Of a DNA stretch of 60,551 nucleotides, positions 44,971 through 53,947 are shown piece by piece. Every line of letters begins with the position of its first letter. The stretch's first letter is position 1. This DNA is from Pseudomonadota bacterium (GTDB lineage: Bacteria; Pseudomonadota; Gammaproteobacteria; Steroidobacterales; Woeseiaceae). The translations under genes were made by a program, and so were the position numbers. The stretch lies in assembly GCA_022574185.1 (NCBI GenBank), contig JACZSM010000008.1:1-60551 (forward strand), read 5' to 3'. The notes beneath the pieces were generated by a model. The model was not told where the DNA came from, made no database searches, and saw only the letters and a program-made list of their open reading frames with translations.

Positions 44971-47276
44971 GAATCGAGCCCCTCGACCGCCCGCAAGACC
45001 GCCTCAGGTGTCGCGGGTGCCTGCAAGTCGGGTAATGGCCGGTCAGCGCACGCTATTGCATCGCGAATCGCATGAAACACCGAAAGACAGAGCATCAGTG
45101 GCGGCTCGCCGACAGCTTTCGACCGGTAGATTGTGTCTTCGCGATTCGCCGCGTTCTCGAGGAGCTCTACGCGAAAGTCCGTCGGCAAGTCGGAGCAGGT
45201 CGGGATTTTGTAGGTGGAAGGTGCATGAGTCTTGAGTTCACCCGCCTCGTTCCACCACAGTTCTTCTGACGTTAGCCAGCCTACGCCCTGGATAAACCCA
45301 CCCTCAACCTGGCCCATATCGACAGCCGGGTTCAGCGAGTCACCGCAATCGTGCACGATATCAACGCGGATCACGCGGTGCTCACCCGTCAGTGTGTCGA
45401 CGACGACCTCTGATACAGCAGCCCCATAAGCAAAATAAAAGAACGGCCGACCGCTGAACGTCTCGCGATCGTAATGAATCTTTGGCGTCTTGTAGAAGCC
45501 GATTGCCGACAAAGACACACGATCGAACCACGCGAGTCGCACGAGCTCGGCAAAGCTCAACGTCGAATCACCGACGTGGACTGCATTCGACCGAAAATCA
45601 ATAGCGCCCTCCGCTACCGCGAAATGTCGCGCCGCGAATTCCGTGAGTCGCCGCCGAATTTTGGCTGCAGCGATTTGCGCCGCCTTGCCGTTCATGTCGG
45701 ACCCGCTCGATGCCGCTGTTGCCGACGCATTGGGTACTCTGCTCGTGTCCGACGCATTCAGTCGAATGTTGTCGACACCGATGCCAAGCTCGTCGGCAAC
45801 AACCTGAGCAACCTTGATAAACAGCCCCTGCCCCATTTCAGTACCGCCATGATTCAGGTGCACACTGCCATCCTTGTACACATGTATGAGCGCGCCTGCC
45901 TGGTTGAGGTGTGTTGCCGTGAATGAAATTCCGAATTTAACCGGAGTCAGTGCAATGCCGCGCTTCAGGATCAGGCTCGTCGCATTGAATTCCCGAATTG
46001 CCTTGCGGCGCTCAATATAGTCAGCATCCACCTCAAGTTTGTCGACGATGTCGGCAATGATGTTGTCTTCAATTTTTTGCTCATACTGGGTGACATCGCG
46101 TTCGCCGACGCCATAGAAGTTTCGCCTGCGAACTTCGAGCGGATCCATGTCGAGCGTACGAGCAATATCGTCGATTGCGTATTCGATCGCGAACATACCC
46201 TGTGGGCCGCCGAAGCCGCGAAACGCAGTGTTCGATACGGTGTTGGTTTTGCAACGGTGCGACAAAATGTGAACATCTTCGAGGTAGTAAGCGTTATCGC
46301 AATGAAACATTGTGCGATCGTTGATCGGCCCCGACAGGTCAGCCGAGATGCCACAACGGGACGCGAACATGAAGTCGATACCTTGAATACGTCCCGTATC
46401 GTCAAAGCCAACATCATAATCAATGACGAAATCATGCCGTTTTCCCGTCATGATCATGTCGACGTCACGATCCAGTCGCAGCTTGCAAGCACGGCCTGTC
46501 TTGACAGCCACAACCGCAGCAATGCAGGCGATGGTTGCGGCCTGACTTTCCTTGCCTCCAAATGCCCCGCCCATGCGCCTGCAGATGCACACAATATCTT
46601 TTGCCGGCCGATCGATCGCATATGCAACAAGATGTTGCACTTCATCGGGATGCTGCGTTGAACTGTAGACCAGCAGGCCACCATCATCCTCCGGTATCGC
46701 CATCGCGATATGGCCCTCAAGGTAGAATTGATCCTGACCCCCCAGCGTCAGCCTGCGCTGCAGACGATGCGGTGCGCCGGCCAGCGCCTTTTTCGGATCG
46801 CCACGTTCGATCGTTTCGCTCGGCAGCACGAACGACTTCTTTTCGACCGCGAGAATCGGCTCGAGAATCGCTGTCAGTTCTGCATATTCAATATGGGCGA
46901 GTTTTACCGCCTTGCGCGCGTCATCAACGGTTTCGGCGGCAACGGCAAAAATTGCCTGTCCAGCGTATTCGACGGTATCGACTGCGAATATGGATTCGTC
47001 GGCAACGATGGGCCCGCAGTTGTTAACGCCAGGAATATCGGCGGCGATACAGGTGTCGACTACACCGCTTGCCGCCAGCACGTCGCCAAGATCAACATTC
47101 ACGAGTCGCGCATGCGCTTTCGCACTCATGCCGACCGCAACATGCAACAGATCGCGCGGCTCGGGCAGATCGTCGATGTACGCAGCCGTGCCGCAGACAT
47201 GCAGGTGCGCACTGTCGTGCGGCAGCGCCTGGCCAACCGCGACACGCCTGGTCGTCGACTTAGCCCTGGCGTCCAT
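44967..47276 (-). CDS. xdhB: Xanthine dehydrogenase, molybdopterin-binding subunit
   Basis: A 769-residue large subunit. Motifs are CRRMGGAFGGKESQA near residue 235, FRGFGGPQGMFAIE near residue 350, GTEMGQGLFIKV near residue 480, and KAVGEPPLMLCLSVFHAI near residue 725 with the catalytic glutamate. It hydroxylates hypoxanthine and xanthine to urate at the molybdenum site. The ATG lies inside the end of xdhA (17-base overlap). Confidence 0.95.
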   Translation of the reverse strand: MDARAKSTTRRVAVGQALPHDSAHLHVCGTAAYIDDLPEPRDLLHVAVGMSAKAHARLVNVDLGDVLAASGVVDTCIAADIPGVNNCGPIVADESIFAVDTVEYAGQAIFAVAAETVDDARKAVKLAHIEYAELTAILEPILAVEKKSFVLPSETIERGDPKKALAGAPHRLQRRLTLGGQDQFYLEGHIAMAIPEDDGGLLVYSSTQHPDEVQHLVAYAIDRPAKDIVCICRRMGGAFGGKESQAATIACIAAVVAVKTGRACKLRLDRDVDMIMTGKRHDFVIDYDVGFDDTGRIQGIDFMFASRCGISADLSGPINDRTMFHCDNAYYLEDVHILSHRCKTNTVSNTAFRGFGGPQGMFAIEYAIDDIARTLDMDPLEVRRRNFYGVGERDVTQYEQKIEDNIIADIVDKLEVDADYIERRKAIREFNATSLILKRGIALTPVKFGISFTATHLNQAGALIHVYKDGSVHLNHGGTEMGQGLFIKVAQVVADELGIGVDNIRLNASDTSRVPNASATAASSGSDMNGKAAQIAAAKIRRRLTEFAARHFAVAEGAIDFRSNAVHVGDSTLSFAELVRLAWFDRVSLSAIGFYKTPKIHYDRETFSGRPFFYFAYGAAVSEVVVDTLTGEHRVIRVDIVHDCGDSLNPAVDMGQVEGGFIQGVGWLTSEELWWNEAGELKTHAPSTYKIPTCSDLPTDFRVELLENAANREDTIYRSKAVGEPPLMLCLSVFHAIRDAIACADRPLPDLQAPATPEAVLRAVEGLDS

Positions 47277-48783
47277 ATGTGTACACCGTTTGCTCTAACT
47301 CACCGCTGATCTCAAGATAAAAACGCCGCAACAGATTTTGTACGCCGCGCAGACGATATGCCGCCGATGCGCGCATGTCCGTTATCGGTGCGAAGTCCTT
47401 TGCCAGCGCGACTGCCGCCAGCGAGATCGTCTCTGCACTCCAAACTGCCCCCTCGATCACGGCTTCGCAGTGAGTTGCCCGCTTGATGGTTGCGGCAAGG
47501 CCACCACAGGCCATGCGAAACGATGTCACGCTATCGCCATCGAGTTCGAGGTAATAGGCCGTGCATACGGCCGAGATATCCTGATCGAATCGTTTGGACA
47601 ACTTGTGGCTGCGCAGGACCGTGCCCTGCTTGGGCAACGGCATTCGAATTCTTTCGATAAATTCTCCGGGCTTGAGATCTTTGACCTCGTAATCAATGTA
47701 GAAGTCATCGAGGGCAACTTCGCGCGTGCCTCGCAACGAACGCAACACAAGCGTTGTTCCCGCCACCATGAGCGCTGGCATCGAATCACCAATCGGCGAA
47801 CCGTTGGCGATATTTCCGCCGAGCGTAGCAGCATTTCGAATTGGCGGTGACCCGAATCGCTTGAACAGTTCGTCGAGTTCGGGGTAATGCGTGACGATGA
47901 TTGCCATCGCATCAGTCAATGTCACCGCAGCACCGATATCGATATGCGTTGCATCGACCTCCAGTTTCGTCAGCGCATCCACTCGCCCCGTGTATACGAC
48001 CGTCTCCAGATCACGATGCTGCTTGGTAACCCACAGGCCAACATCAGTGCCTCCCGCCAGCAGTGTTGCATCGGCGTGTTTCGCCAAAGCTTCTGCAAGT
48101 TCATCGCTGCTGGCCGGCGCGAGAAACCTGCGACCTTTATGTTCGATCGCCAGTCCCGCATCATGAGATATAGATTTAAGCTGCTGCAGTCGCGCATCTG
48201 GTTTTTTCGCGGTGCCCGACGCCTGTCGCAGCCAGTCGTCCGCGTCCGGCTGCTCAGCATACATCGCTCTCGCGGCGGCAATAATCGGCCGGTAGCCTGT
48301 ACAACGGCAGAGATTCCCGGCAAGCGCATCATCGATCTCGATCCGCGTCGGCTCGGCATTGGTCTTGTAAAGCACGAACAACGACATGACAAATCCGGGC
48401 GTGCAAAATCCGCACTGCGAACCGTCGCAGTCAACCATTGCCTTCTGCACGGGGTGTAGGTCATTGCCAGGGCGATTGAGACTTTCGACTGTGATGAGTT
48501 CTTTGCCGTCGAGCGTTGGCAGGAATTGAATGCACGAATTAATGGCTCTCAGCGTCAGGTCATCACGTTCGCGATTAAGCTCAGCCAGGACGATCGTACA
48601 CGCGCCGCAGTCGCCTTCAGCACAGCCTTCCTTGGTTCCCGTACGACGCAGGTCCTCGCGCAGGAATTGCAATACGGTACGGGTTGGGTCGGCGTTCTCG
48701 AGTTCGATGATCTCGCCATCGAGCACGAACCGAACGGTATCGGTGCGACAATCAGTCTCTGACCTGGGGCCTGCCATAGGCAT
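47260..48783 (-). CDS. xdhA: Xanthine dehydrogenase, Fe-S/FAD subunit
   Basis: A 507-residue small subunit. The first [2Fe-2S] domain has GCAEGDCGACTIVL near residue 52 and the second has CGFCTPGFVM near residue 120 and LCRCTGYRPI near residue 152. The FAD domain starts near residue 205 with LLAGGTDVGLWVTK. It passes electrons from the molybdenum site to NAD+. Its ATG shares a base with the uraH stop (TAATG). Confidence 0.95.
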   Translation of the reverse strand: MPMAGPRSETDCRTDTVRFVLDGEIIELENADPTRTVLQFLREDLRRTGTKEGCAEGDCGACTIVLAELNRERDDLTLRAINSCIQFLPTLDGKELITVESLNRPGNDLHPVQKAMVDCDGSQCGFCTPGFVMSLFVLYKTNAEPTRIEIDDALAGNLCRCTGYRPIIAAARAMYAEQPDADDWLRQASGTAKKPDARLQQLKSISHDAGLAIEHKGRRFLAPASSDELAEALAKHADATLLAGGTDVGLWVTKQHRDLETVVYTGRVDALTKLEVDATHIDIGAAVTLTDAMAIIVTHYPELDELFKRFGSPPIRNAATLGGNIANGSPIGDSMPALMVAGTTLVLRSLRGTREVALDDFYIDYEVKDLKPGEFIERIRMPLPKQGTVLRSHKLSKRFDQDISAVCTAYYLELDGDSVTSFRMACGGLAATIKRATHCEAVIEGAVWSAETISLAAVALAKDFAPITDMRASAAYRLRGVQNLLRRFYLEISGELEQTVYTYGRQG

Positions 48784-49130
48784 TAGCTACCCCTGTAGGT
48801 CGAGTAGCTCCACGGCGACACCAATAGTGGCACGTGGTACCGCTCATCTGCATTGACGGCGAAGCGAATGACAACAGTATCGAGAAACGCCGGGTCTGCC
48901 GTCGCGTTGCCCTGGGATGCGAAGTACTCCCCGACGTCAAACTCGAGTTCGTAGCTGCCGGTCTGCATCTCATCACCGTCAAGCAGTGGTGCATCAGTAC
49001 GCCCATCCTTATTCGACACGGCCGATGTGCGTAATACGCGTTCAACGCCAGCCGCGTAGAGCCGAATAGCCACGTTCGCGGCCGGTATGCCGTTTGCCGT
49101 ATCAAGGATGTGCGTCGTCAGGCGTCCCAT
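48783..49130 (-). CDS. uraH: 5-hydroxyisourate hydrolase (transthyretin-like)
   Basis: A 115-residue transthyretin-related protein. [22 protein letters not shown] at the N-terminus, the internal TDAPLLDG, and the C-terminal [17 protein letters not shown] tetrapeptide define 5-hydroxyisourate hydrolase. GGAGG lies five bases before the ATG. It is the first gene of the purine operon. A dyad (49152-49164) and a -10-like box (49177-49182) lie upstream. Confidence 0.95.
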   Translation of the reverse strand: MGRLTTHILDTANGIPAANVAIRLYAAGVERVLRTSAVSNKDGRTDAPLLDGDEMQTGSYELEFDVGEYFASQGNATADPAFLDTVVIRFAVNADERYHVPLLVSPWSYSTYRGS

Positions 49131-49151
49131 TATTCCTCCTGCTTAAAGGCG

Positions 49152-49164
49152 CTGCATCGTGCAG
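49152..49164. promoter_or_regulatory. Dyad upstream of the purine operon
   Basis: CTGCATCGTGCAG has five-base arms around three bases and lies between the uraH ribosome site and the -10-like box. It could be an operator for an unidentified regulator of purine breakdown; no regulator gene is adjacent. A short dyad like this can arise by chance. Confidence 0.3.
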
Positions 49165-49176
49165 TCCTGAATTGGC

Positions 49177-49182
49177 ATTATA
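49177..49182 (-). promoter_or_regulatory. Candidate -10 box of the purine operon
   Basis: TATAAT on the minus strand, 47 bases before the uraH start. A good -35 is not visible at 16-18 bases, which fits a promoter that needs an activator, but this is only a suggestion. Confidence 0.4.
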
Positions 49183-49264
49183 CGTTGAGCTTGCTGGCCG
49201 CGCCTCGCCTGTTAGCGCTGGGTTATGCTAGGTTTGGCTCCAAAATAACAACAAGGCACATGAT

Positions 49265-49861
49265 GTGAAGAATCATAGCGGTGTTTCCCGGCGCCAATTC
49301 CTGCAAACCGCCGGTTCACTGTCCGGAGCGGCTTATTTACGGCTCACGAGCCCGGCATTGATCGCGATTGTCCAGTCTGCCTGTTCTGCCAAACAACAGG
49401 CTTCGGCCTATCAAGTTCTCGGCCAGGCCGAGGCAGCAGATTTTGCTGCGATTGCAGCTCGAATTATCCCGACGACTGATACGCCCGGCGCGACCGAGGC
49501 CGGTGTTATTCATTTTTTCGATAATGCATTCGGCGCGGAGATGAGCGATCAACTCGAGGCCGCTCGCGAAGGACTCGCCGAATTCAATGCCGCTCTTGAA
49601 GGCGCAAACGCATCGACCGGCCACTTCAGCGAACTTACCGAAGATGATCAAGACGCGTATCTCGCAAGCAGAGATACGAGCGATTTCTTCAATCTCGTCT
49701 GGATCATGACCATCTTCGGCTTTTTCGCCATGAGCCAGTATGGTGGCAACAAAGATAACGTCGGCTGGGAGTCGATCGGATTTGAAGGCCATCACGGTGG
49801 CTGGCAATACCCGTTCGGTTACTACGATGCCGAATATATGGAGAAGAACAGTGACGGATAG
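49265..49861 (+). CDS. Gluconate 2-dehydrogenase subunit 3 family protein (Tat leader)
   Basis: A 198-residue protein that starts with GTG. A twin-arginine leader (SRRQFLQTAGSLSGAAYL) is followed by a cysteine (SAC) and by the subunit-3 domain: FAAIAARIIPTTDTPGATEAGVIHFFD, then FAMSQYGGNKDNVGWESIGFEG. Such subunits escort a GMC flavoprotein through the Tat system. It overlaps the downstream GMC gene by 11 bases. Confidence 0.88.
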   Translation: MKNHSGVSRRQFLQTAGSLSGAAYLRLTSPALIAIVQSACSAKQQASAYQVLGQAEAADFAAIAARIIPTTDTPGATEAGVIHFFDNAFGAEMSDQLEAAREGLAEFNAALEGANASTGHFSELTEDDQDAYLASRDTSDFFNLVWIMTIFGFFAMSQYGGNKDNVGWESIGFEGHHGGWQYPFGYYDAEYMEKNSDG

Positions 49862-51512
49862 CGTGCAGTTTGCGACGCGCGATGCCGTCGACTTCGTGAT
49901 CATCGGCTCTGGATCCGCGGGTGGCGTTCTCGCGAAAGAGTTGTCGACAGCAGGATTCGATGTTGTCGTTCTCGAGCAAGGACCTTATCGAAGAGCGGCA
50001 GATTTTACACACGACGAATTGTCGGTATTGTGGCGCGGCGAGTTGCTCGGAGGCGGTCCTGAAGTTCACGGCCAGACCTTTCGCCACGACGAGAGCGAGA
50101 CGGCAACGATGCCGCAGCAATCACCAGTTCGTTACGCCCGTGGCGTCGGAGGCGGCAGCGTGCATTACACGGCAAATTTCTGGCGTTTTCGTCCCGTCGA
50201 TTTCAAAGAACGCAGCTTGCTCGGTCCAATATCCGGAACCAACTTTGCTAACTGGCCGATTACTTACGAGGAACTGGAGCCTTACTACACCAAGGTTGAC
50301 TGGGAAATCGGAGTGTCTGGCGCGCCGGGCCCATTCGACGCGCCTCGCTCGAAACCGTTTCCCATGCCGCCAATGCCCATCAAGTCATCGGGTGTGCTAC
50401 TGGAACGCGGAGCGAAAAAACTTGGAATGCACGCACAGCCCGAACCGTTGGCGATCCTGTCACAGCCGCACAACGGTCGGCCCGCCTGTATCAGCTGCGG
50501 CTACTGCATGTACTACGGCTGCGAAATTGGCGCCAAGTCATCAACGCTGGCCACAATGATTCCGCTGGCTGAGGCAAGCGGGCATTGCGAAATTCGGCCC
50601 GAGTCCACGGTGATTAGAATCGAGATAGATGACAACGGTAGAGCCAACCAGGTTGTCTATCTCGACGCGGATGGCAACGAGCAGGCGCAGGCCGCGAAGG
50701 CCGTGGTGTTGTCTGCCAATGGTGCGGAGTCCGCGCGGCTGCTGCTCATGTCTGAAAGTGCGCAACACCCCGACGGCCTCGCCAATTCGAGCGGATTCGT
50801 CGGCAGAAATTTGATGCACAACTCGCATGCGGCAGGCAACGGCGTTTTCGAACATCCGTTGAATGACTACAAAGGCGTGCAGGTTTCGCGAATTATTCAT
50901 GACTTTTACGACTCGGACGAGAAGCGTGGCTTTTACGGCGGTGGCGGCATCGACGCGCGGCCTTTGTTTTCGGCAACTCCAATTTTCCACGCCATCGTGG
51001 GCATGCCGTTCGACCAACCCCGGTGGGGCGCGAAATGGAAAAACGAATTCGCGCATAATTTCACGCGCCAGATGTCGATTGTTGGTTCGACCACGTCGCT
51101 CGCACTCGACAGCAACAACATCACGCTGGACCCGCAGAGCAAGGACATCTGGGGCCGGCCGGCCATTCGCGAAACCTACCGTGATCATCCCGACGACCTT
51201 GCAATGGGTGGCTTCCTCCTCGATCGTGCAATGGAGCTGTTCGATGCGGCCGGCGCCGTCAAATCGTGGCGTCTGCCGATACAGACGACGACGGGCGGCG
51301 AGCACCTGCTCGGGACCTGCCGTATGGGTGATGACCCTACAACCTCGGTTGTTGATCGCGAACATCGCAGTCACGACGTGCCTAACCTCTTTATCTGCGA
51401 TGGCAGCAGTTTTGTGACGTCCGGTCGCGGTCAGCCGACAATGACGATCATGGCGCTCGCATTCCGGGCCGCCGACCACATTGTGGCCGCCGCCCGCGCC
51501 GGAGAGATTTAA
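49851..51512 (+). CDS. GMC-family flavin dehydrogenase
   Basis: About 553 residues. The FAD-binding motif is DFVIIGSGSAGGVLAKEL near residue 13. A cysteine-rich region, ACISCGYCMYYGCEIGAKS near residue 212, is typical of the gluconate/sorbitol dehydrogenase branch. The C-terminal GMC part has GGEHLLGTCRMGDDP near residue 480 and VTSGRGQPTMTIMALAFR near residue 522. The GTG at 49851 has GGAGAA nine bases before it and lies inside the previous gene. It is probably a periplasmic membrane-associated sugar or alcohol dehydrogenase; the usual cytochrome c subunit gene is missing. Confidence 0.88.
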   Translation: MTDSVQFATRDAVDFVIIGSGSAGGVLAKELSTAGFDVVVLEQGPYRRAADFTHDELSVLWRGELLGGGPEVHGQTFRHDESETATMPQQSPVRYARGVGGGSVHYTANFWRFRPVDFKERSLLGPISGTNFANWPITYEELEPYYTKVDWEIGVSGAPGPFDAPRSKPFPMPPMPIKSSGVLLERGAKKLGMHAQPEPLAILSQPHNGRPACISCGYCMYYGCEIGAKSSTLATMIPLAEASGHCEIRPESTVIRIEIDDNGRANQVVYLDADGNEQAQAAKAVVLSANGAESARLLLMSESAQHPDGLANSSGFVGRNLMHNSHAAGNGVFEHPLNDYKGVQVSRIIHDFYDSDEKRGFYGGGGIDARPLFSATPIFHAIVGMPFDQPRWGAKWKNEFAHNFTRQMSIVGSTTSLALDSNNITLDPQSKDIWGRPAIRETYRDHPDDLAMGGFLLDRAMELFDAAGAVKSWRLPIQTTTGGEHLLGTCRMGDDPTTSVVDREHRSHDVPNLFICDGSSFVTSGRGQPTMTIMALAFRAADHIVAAARAGEI

Positions 51513-51561
51513 ACCTCCGTCAAAGTGATATTGGCAGAGTGCAAGCCTGGAGAAACGAACA

Positions 51562-52029
51562 ATGAAGCAATTGATTATTTTTCTTACTGTATTGTTGCTG
51601 GTCAGCTGCGAAATCGGCGTCGATGCCTCTCGCAACGTTGCATGGCTCAATGCACCCGGCACCGAGGATATGGACTTACCCTTTTCCTCGGCCGTACGCG
51701 TTGACGATTTGCTGTATTTGTCAGGTTCAATCGGCCTGGTGCCCGGCACACGCAACCTCGCCGAGGGTGGCATTCAGGGCGAAACACGCCAGACCCTCGA
51801 GAATATCTCGCAAACACTTGAAAATTTCGGTTCGTCGCTGGACAACGTCGTTAAGTGCACCGTTTTTCTTGCTGATATATCCGAGTGGGGCGCGATGAAC
51901 GAAGTCTACTCGACCTTTTTCTCCAACAAACCTGCCCGCAGCGCGCTCGGCGTGAGTGGCCTCGCGCTCGGCGCGCGCGTCGAGATCGAGTGCATCGCCG
52001 TAATAGGATTAGGGGTGGATCGAAAGTAA
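51562..52029 (+). CDS. Lipoprotein RidA-family protein
   Basis: A 155-residue protein. A lipoprotein leader (IIFLTVLLLVSC, cysteine near residue 16) is followed by a complete RidA domain: LYLSGSIGLVPGT, GETRQTLENISQTLENFGSSLDNVVKCTVFL, and RSALGVSGLALGARVEIECIAVIG. The conserved arginine of RidA imine deaminases (here in ARVEIE) is present. Export of a Rid protein is unusual, as RidA normally removes reactive enamines in the cytoplasm. GGAGAA lies upstream of the ATG. The 3' end overlaps the convergent phosphatase gene by 21 bases. Confidence 0.88.
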   Translation: MKQLIIFLTVLLLVSCEIGVDASRNVAWLNAPGTEDMDLPFSSAVRVDDLLYLSGSIGLVPGTRNLAEGGIQGETRQTLENISQTLENFGSSLDNVVKCTVFLADISEWGAMNEVYSTFFSNKPARSALGVSGLALGARVEIECIAVIGLGVDRK

Positions 52030-53835
52030 AGCGTCGCGGCGGACGCCCAGTGCGCGCAGGCGGCGCTTATCGAGCACGTCACCGAGTTGCTCCTTGAGCA
52101 GCTGATCGGTCATCGATGACAAGGCCTCTTGCCAAGCCGCGCCAACGTCGAGCGTCACATCGTCAAGTTGCCTGGGCCTCGACTTGCTGGTCGCGAAAGT
52201 TTTCGAGTGACCCGCCAGAATGAGACTTATTGTTGATCGATCGTAGCTGATCGTGGTGGCGAAACGTGCCTCATTGTAAATCAGCGCATCGAAAACGAGC
52301 ATCGCGCCCCATTGATCAGCAAGTGGGCAACTGGCTTCAACGCCGGTCTCTCGCCGTTTGGCTTCATCAATCGTGCCTGCGGGCAAAAACTGCAATGATC
52401 CATCGACCCCTTTGAACTCACGCTTGACAGAAACCGGCACCATACCCAAGCGTAGCAGCAGGTCGACACGATAGGCAGCCACTTCAGGATAGAAATTGCG
52501 GCGCGTACGTTTGGAAAAAACAGCATTAACAACATTCTCTCCATTGAGGATCGATACAAGTTGCCTACCTGCCGCGTCGAATCCTATAGGCAACGCTTTA
52601 CCATTAGCCAACAGCGCTTCAAGTGCTGCAGTATCGAGTCCTACCGGGCGATTGCCAACATCGCGCGGATGCGCTGTGGGCGCTGGCCAATTTTCGCCAT
52701 TTTCGCTGATTACAGATACGTCGTCACCTGTGATCACCAGTGCGTTTCCGTGGCCATCGTAGTAACTATTGAGCATGCCCGTATCTACTTCAAACACACG
52801 CCCCCCGAGGCGTTCGAGTACGCGACGACCCGGTGTCGGTGTATGTCCAATGACAACCCTGCGCGCACCAATCGCTTGCAACGACACTTGCAGTCGATCA
52901 GCTTCAATTAACTCACTACACGCTACATTGCCGCGATACCAGAATGGTCCATGCTCGGCATACACTTCGGACTCGTTCAGGTAGTTGACGGCCGCCACGA
53001 TCGCCGCATCACCATCCGGCGCGGTTGTGAGTCCGTCAAGCAGAGCAGGAAGATCGCGAAAGCGGTCCGTTGGCAGCAAAATCCCGGCCTCGACGAGCGT
53101 TTCAACCTGGCTCACATACACAGCGACCTTATCGTGCAGCGTTTCATTGACACCCTGCAGCCCGATTTCCCCTACCAACGTCGAAATGCCGCCATGGACG
53201 AACGCCGTACCATCGATGACAATCATGATCGACTTTGACAACAACCAGCGACCGTAGCGACCTTCAGATGCAAAAGCATTGCGGTGCGCGAAAAAACCTG
53301 GCGGAGACTTCTCATCGAAAGCCCGGCGATGTTCCGCGATGGGTTCGTCGTCACCCGCTCGATTCCGCGAATAGGCCTTGAACCAGCGTTCGCGCTCCTC
53401 TTCCGATTCGTCGGCTGCGAACGCCGCATACTCCTGCTCGGACACGTAACGCAAATCGCCAATGAGATTCATCACCTCATGATTGCCGATCAATACGTGA
53501 ACGCGACCGCCAGCCGTCAGCGCTTCATCCTCAAGGCGCATGAGCAGGTCCATTGCATCACGTGAATCTGGTCCACGATCGAGAATGTCTCCGACGATGA
53601 CAAGATGCGTCTGCCCACCAGACCAGGACAGTGCCTCATCGAGCACCCGCGCGCTTTGCAGTGTCCGGACCATCGCGCCATACGCGCCATGGATATCGCT
53701 GATCGCGACAACGCGCTCAACGCCATTAAAGGTCCACTCGCCGGCCCTGGCGGGCAGCGCGATCACGAATAACGCCGCTAGCGACAATATAACCCGCACA
53801 CTTAGCTGGCTTCCTGTCATTACATGTCTCGTCAT
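52009..53835 (-). CDS. Exported PPP-family metallophosphatase fused to a degenerate kinase-like domain
   Basis: About 608 residues. A signal peptide (VILSLAALFVIALPARA) is followed by a calcineurin-type phosphatase. Metal motifs are AISDIHGAYG near residue 47, VGDILDRGPDS near residue 82 and IGNHEVMN near residue 117, with further histidines in FVHGG and IGHTPTPG. Residues ~425-545 look like an atypical (HipA/PI3K/FAM20-like) kinase fold: PEVAAYRVDLLLRLGMVPVSV, FDALIYNEARFATTISYD and LILAGHSKTF. In active relatives I would expect N-x-D-R, G-N and I-D-H at these places; here they read NEAR, TT and AGH, so catalysis is unlikely. The C-terminus is helical. The start (ATG 53835 or 53820) is uncertain. 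Confidence 0.8.
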   Translation of the reverse strand: MTRHVMTGSQLSVRVILSLAALFVIALPARAGEWTFNGVERVVAISDIHGAYGAMVRTLQSARVLDEALSWSGGQTHLVIVGDILDRGPDSRDAMDLLMRLEDEALTAGGRVHVLIGNHEVMNLIGDLRYVSEQEYAAFAADESEEERERWFKAYSRNRAGDDEPIAEHRRAFDEKSPPGFFAHRNAFASEGRYGRWLLSKSIMIVIDGTAFVHGGISTLVGEIGLQGVNETLHDKVAVYVSQVETLVEAGILLPTDRFRDLPALLDGLTTAPDGDAAIVAAVNYLNESEVYAEHGPFWYRGNVACSELIEADRLQVSLQAIGARRVVIGHTPTPGRRVLERLGGRVFEVDTGMLNSYYDGHGNALVITGDDVSVISENGENWPAPTAHPRDVGNRPVGLDTAALEALLANGKALPIGFDAAGRQLVSILNGENVVNAVFSKRTRRNFYPEVAAYRVDLLLRLGMVPVSVKREFKGVDGSLQFLPAGTIDEAKRRETGVEASCPLADQWGAMLVFDALIYNEARFATTISYDRSTISLILAGHSKTFATSKSRPRQLDDVTLDVGAAWQEALSSMTDQLLKEQLGDVLDKRRLRALGVRRDALLSIHP

Positions 53836-53947
53836 GGCCAAATTCAGTGTAGTGGCAACGTTGCCCGGCAGCAATTTAGCCCGCAGCCTTTGCCGAAGCC
53901 TGTGCTAGACTTTCGGCGTCTTCGAAAATAGTACGGAATCGCCGCCG

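Noticed and set aside
46077..46661. Long plus-strand reading frame inside xdhB
   Set aside because: It is antisense to a well-conserved gene and has no motif or start signal.
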